Shown here: positions 34,294 to 34,339 of the stretch, one piece after another
How the letters are laid out: each line of letters starts with the position of its first letter
Position numbering within the stretch: the first letter of the stretch is position 1
Assembly (NCBI RefSeq): GCF_021390545.1
Contig: NZ_JAJUWR010000045.1
Location: 1-34,339, forward strand
DNA: 34,339 nucleotides
DNA from: Algoriphagus sp. AGSA1
GTDB lineage: Bacteria > Bacteroidota > Bacteroidia > Cytophagales > Cyclobacteriaceae
Reading direction: 5' to 3'
Position numbers and translations under genes: made by a program
Notes under the pieces: model-generated
Told to the model about the DNA's origin: nothing
Databases searched by the model: none
The model's input: only the letters and a program-made list of their open reading frames with translations

Positions 34294-34339
34294 GGTAGGA
34301 TAAATCATAATTCTATTGTTGACCAAATCCTATCATGCT

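Noticed and set aside
1..34339. tRNA or rRNA genes, integrase, IS transposase, CRISPR array
   Set aside because: None was found by reading both strands; tip shuffling here therefore need not depend on a visible recombinase.

Overview
The window reads as a chromosomal segment of a Bacteroidota bacterium, most likely order Cytophagales (Cyclobacteriaceae / Algoriphagus-like). The grounds are the two-gene Bacteroidota-style RHS system with a DUF6443-type start, a Wzi-family capsule protein, a tricorn-type S41 protease, the near absence of Shine-Dalgarno sequences, and a good match to the Bacteroidota promoter (TTG - 21 nt - TATATTTG) before the gene at 25020. This is inference from sequence style, not a database result.

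Layout. (1) 1-5.8 kb holds ordinary genes: a DUF985-type cupin and wecB on the minus strand, then a lipoprotein, a Wzi-like outer-membrane protein and a SlyD-like FKBP on the plus strand, then a secreted transglutaminase-like protein on the minus strand. (2) 5.8-6.9 kb is a gene-poor stretch with a GC-rich unexplained segment and an orphan 28-bp perfect palindrome. (3) 6.9-8.5 kb is a secreted leucine-rich-repeat (LRR) protein. (4) 8.7-24.9 kb is an RHS polymorphic-toxin locus. (5) 25.0-26.4 kb encodes a coiled-coil protein with an outer-membrane barrel-like C-terminus. (6) 26.6-30.4 kb holds two tandem LRR paralogues of the gene in (3); the second is broken by an in-frame TGA. (7) 30.6-34.3 kb holds rlmH and a large tricorn-like S41 protease.

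The RHS locus is the main interest. Two adjacent secreted RHS proteins (8694-12176 and 12188-16252) form the shell. The second ends in a SleB-like predicted cell-wall hydrolase tip and is followed by a lipoprotein immunity candidate. Behind it lies a tandem store of displaced tips, most with an immunity gene: a JAB-like toxin with a secreted partner; a HExxxHxH zincin-like tip with a lipoprotein partner; a decayed toxin tail with two small membrane proteins; a BECR-type RNase-like tip with a cytosolic helical partner; a frameshifted toxin-17-like fragment with an intact Imm32-like partner; and a second RNase-like tip with a small cytosolic partner. Three of the displaced tips carry a copy of the same RHS 3'-core box (key motif KYLYNGKEL), which is what homologous tip replacement would need. 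Tips that look cell-wall or protein directed have exported immunity proteins, and tips that look RNA directed have cytosolic ones.

Two structural details stand out. Twice the array is closed by the same arrangement: immunity gene, a perfect AAAGCCCGG hairpin, then a decayed XRE-family regulator on the opposite strand. The partial RHS core copy at 20.7-21.6 kb has been hit by four short insertions, three of them clearly palindromic; one breaks the reading frame and another supplies the likely start codon of the orphan toxin after it. None of the function calls for toxins or partners has been tested; they rest on motifs and gene order.
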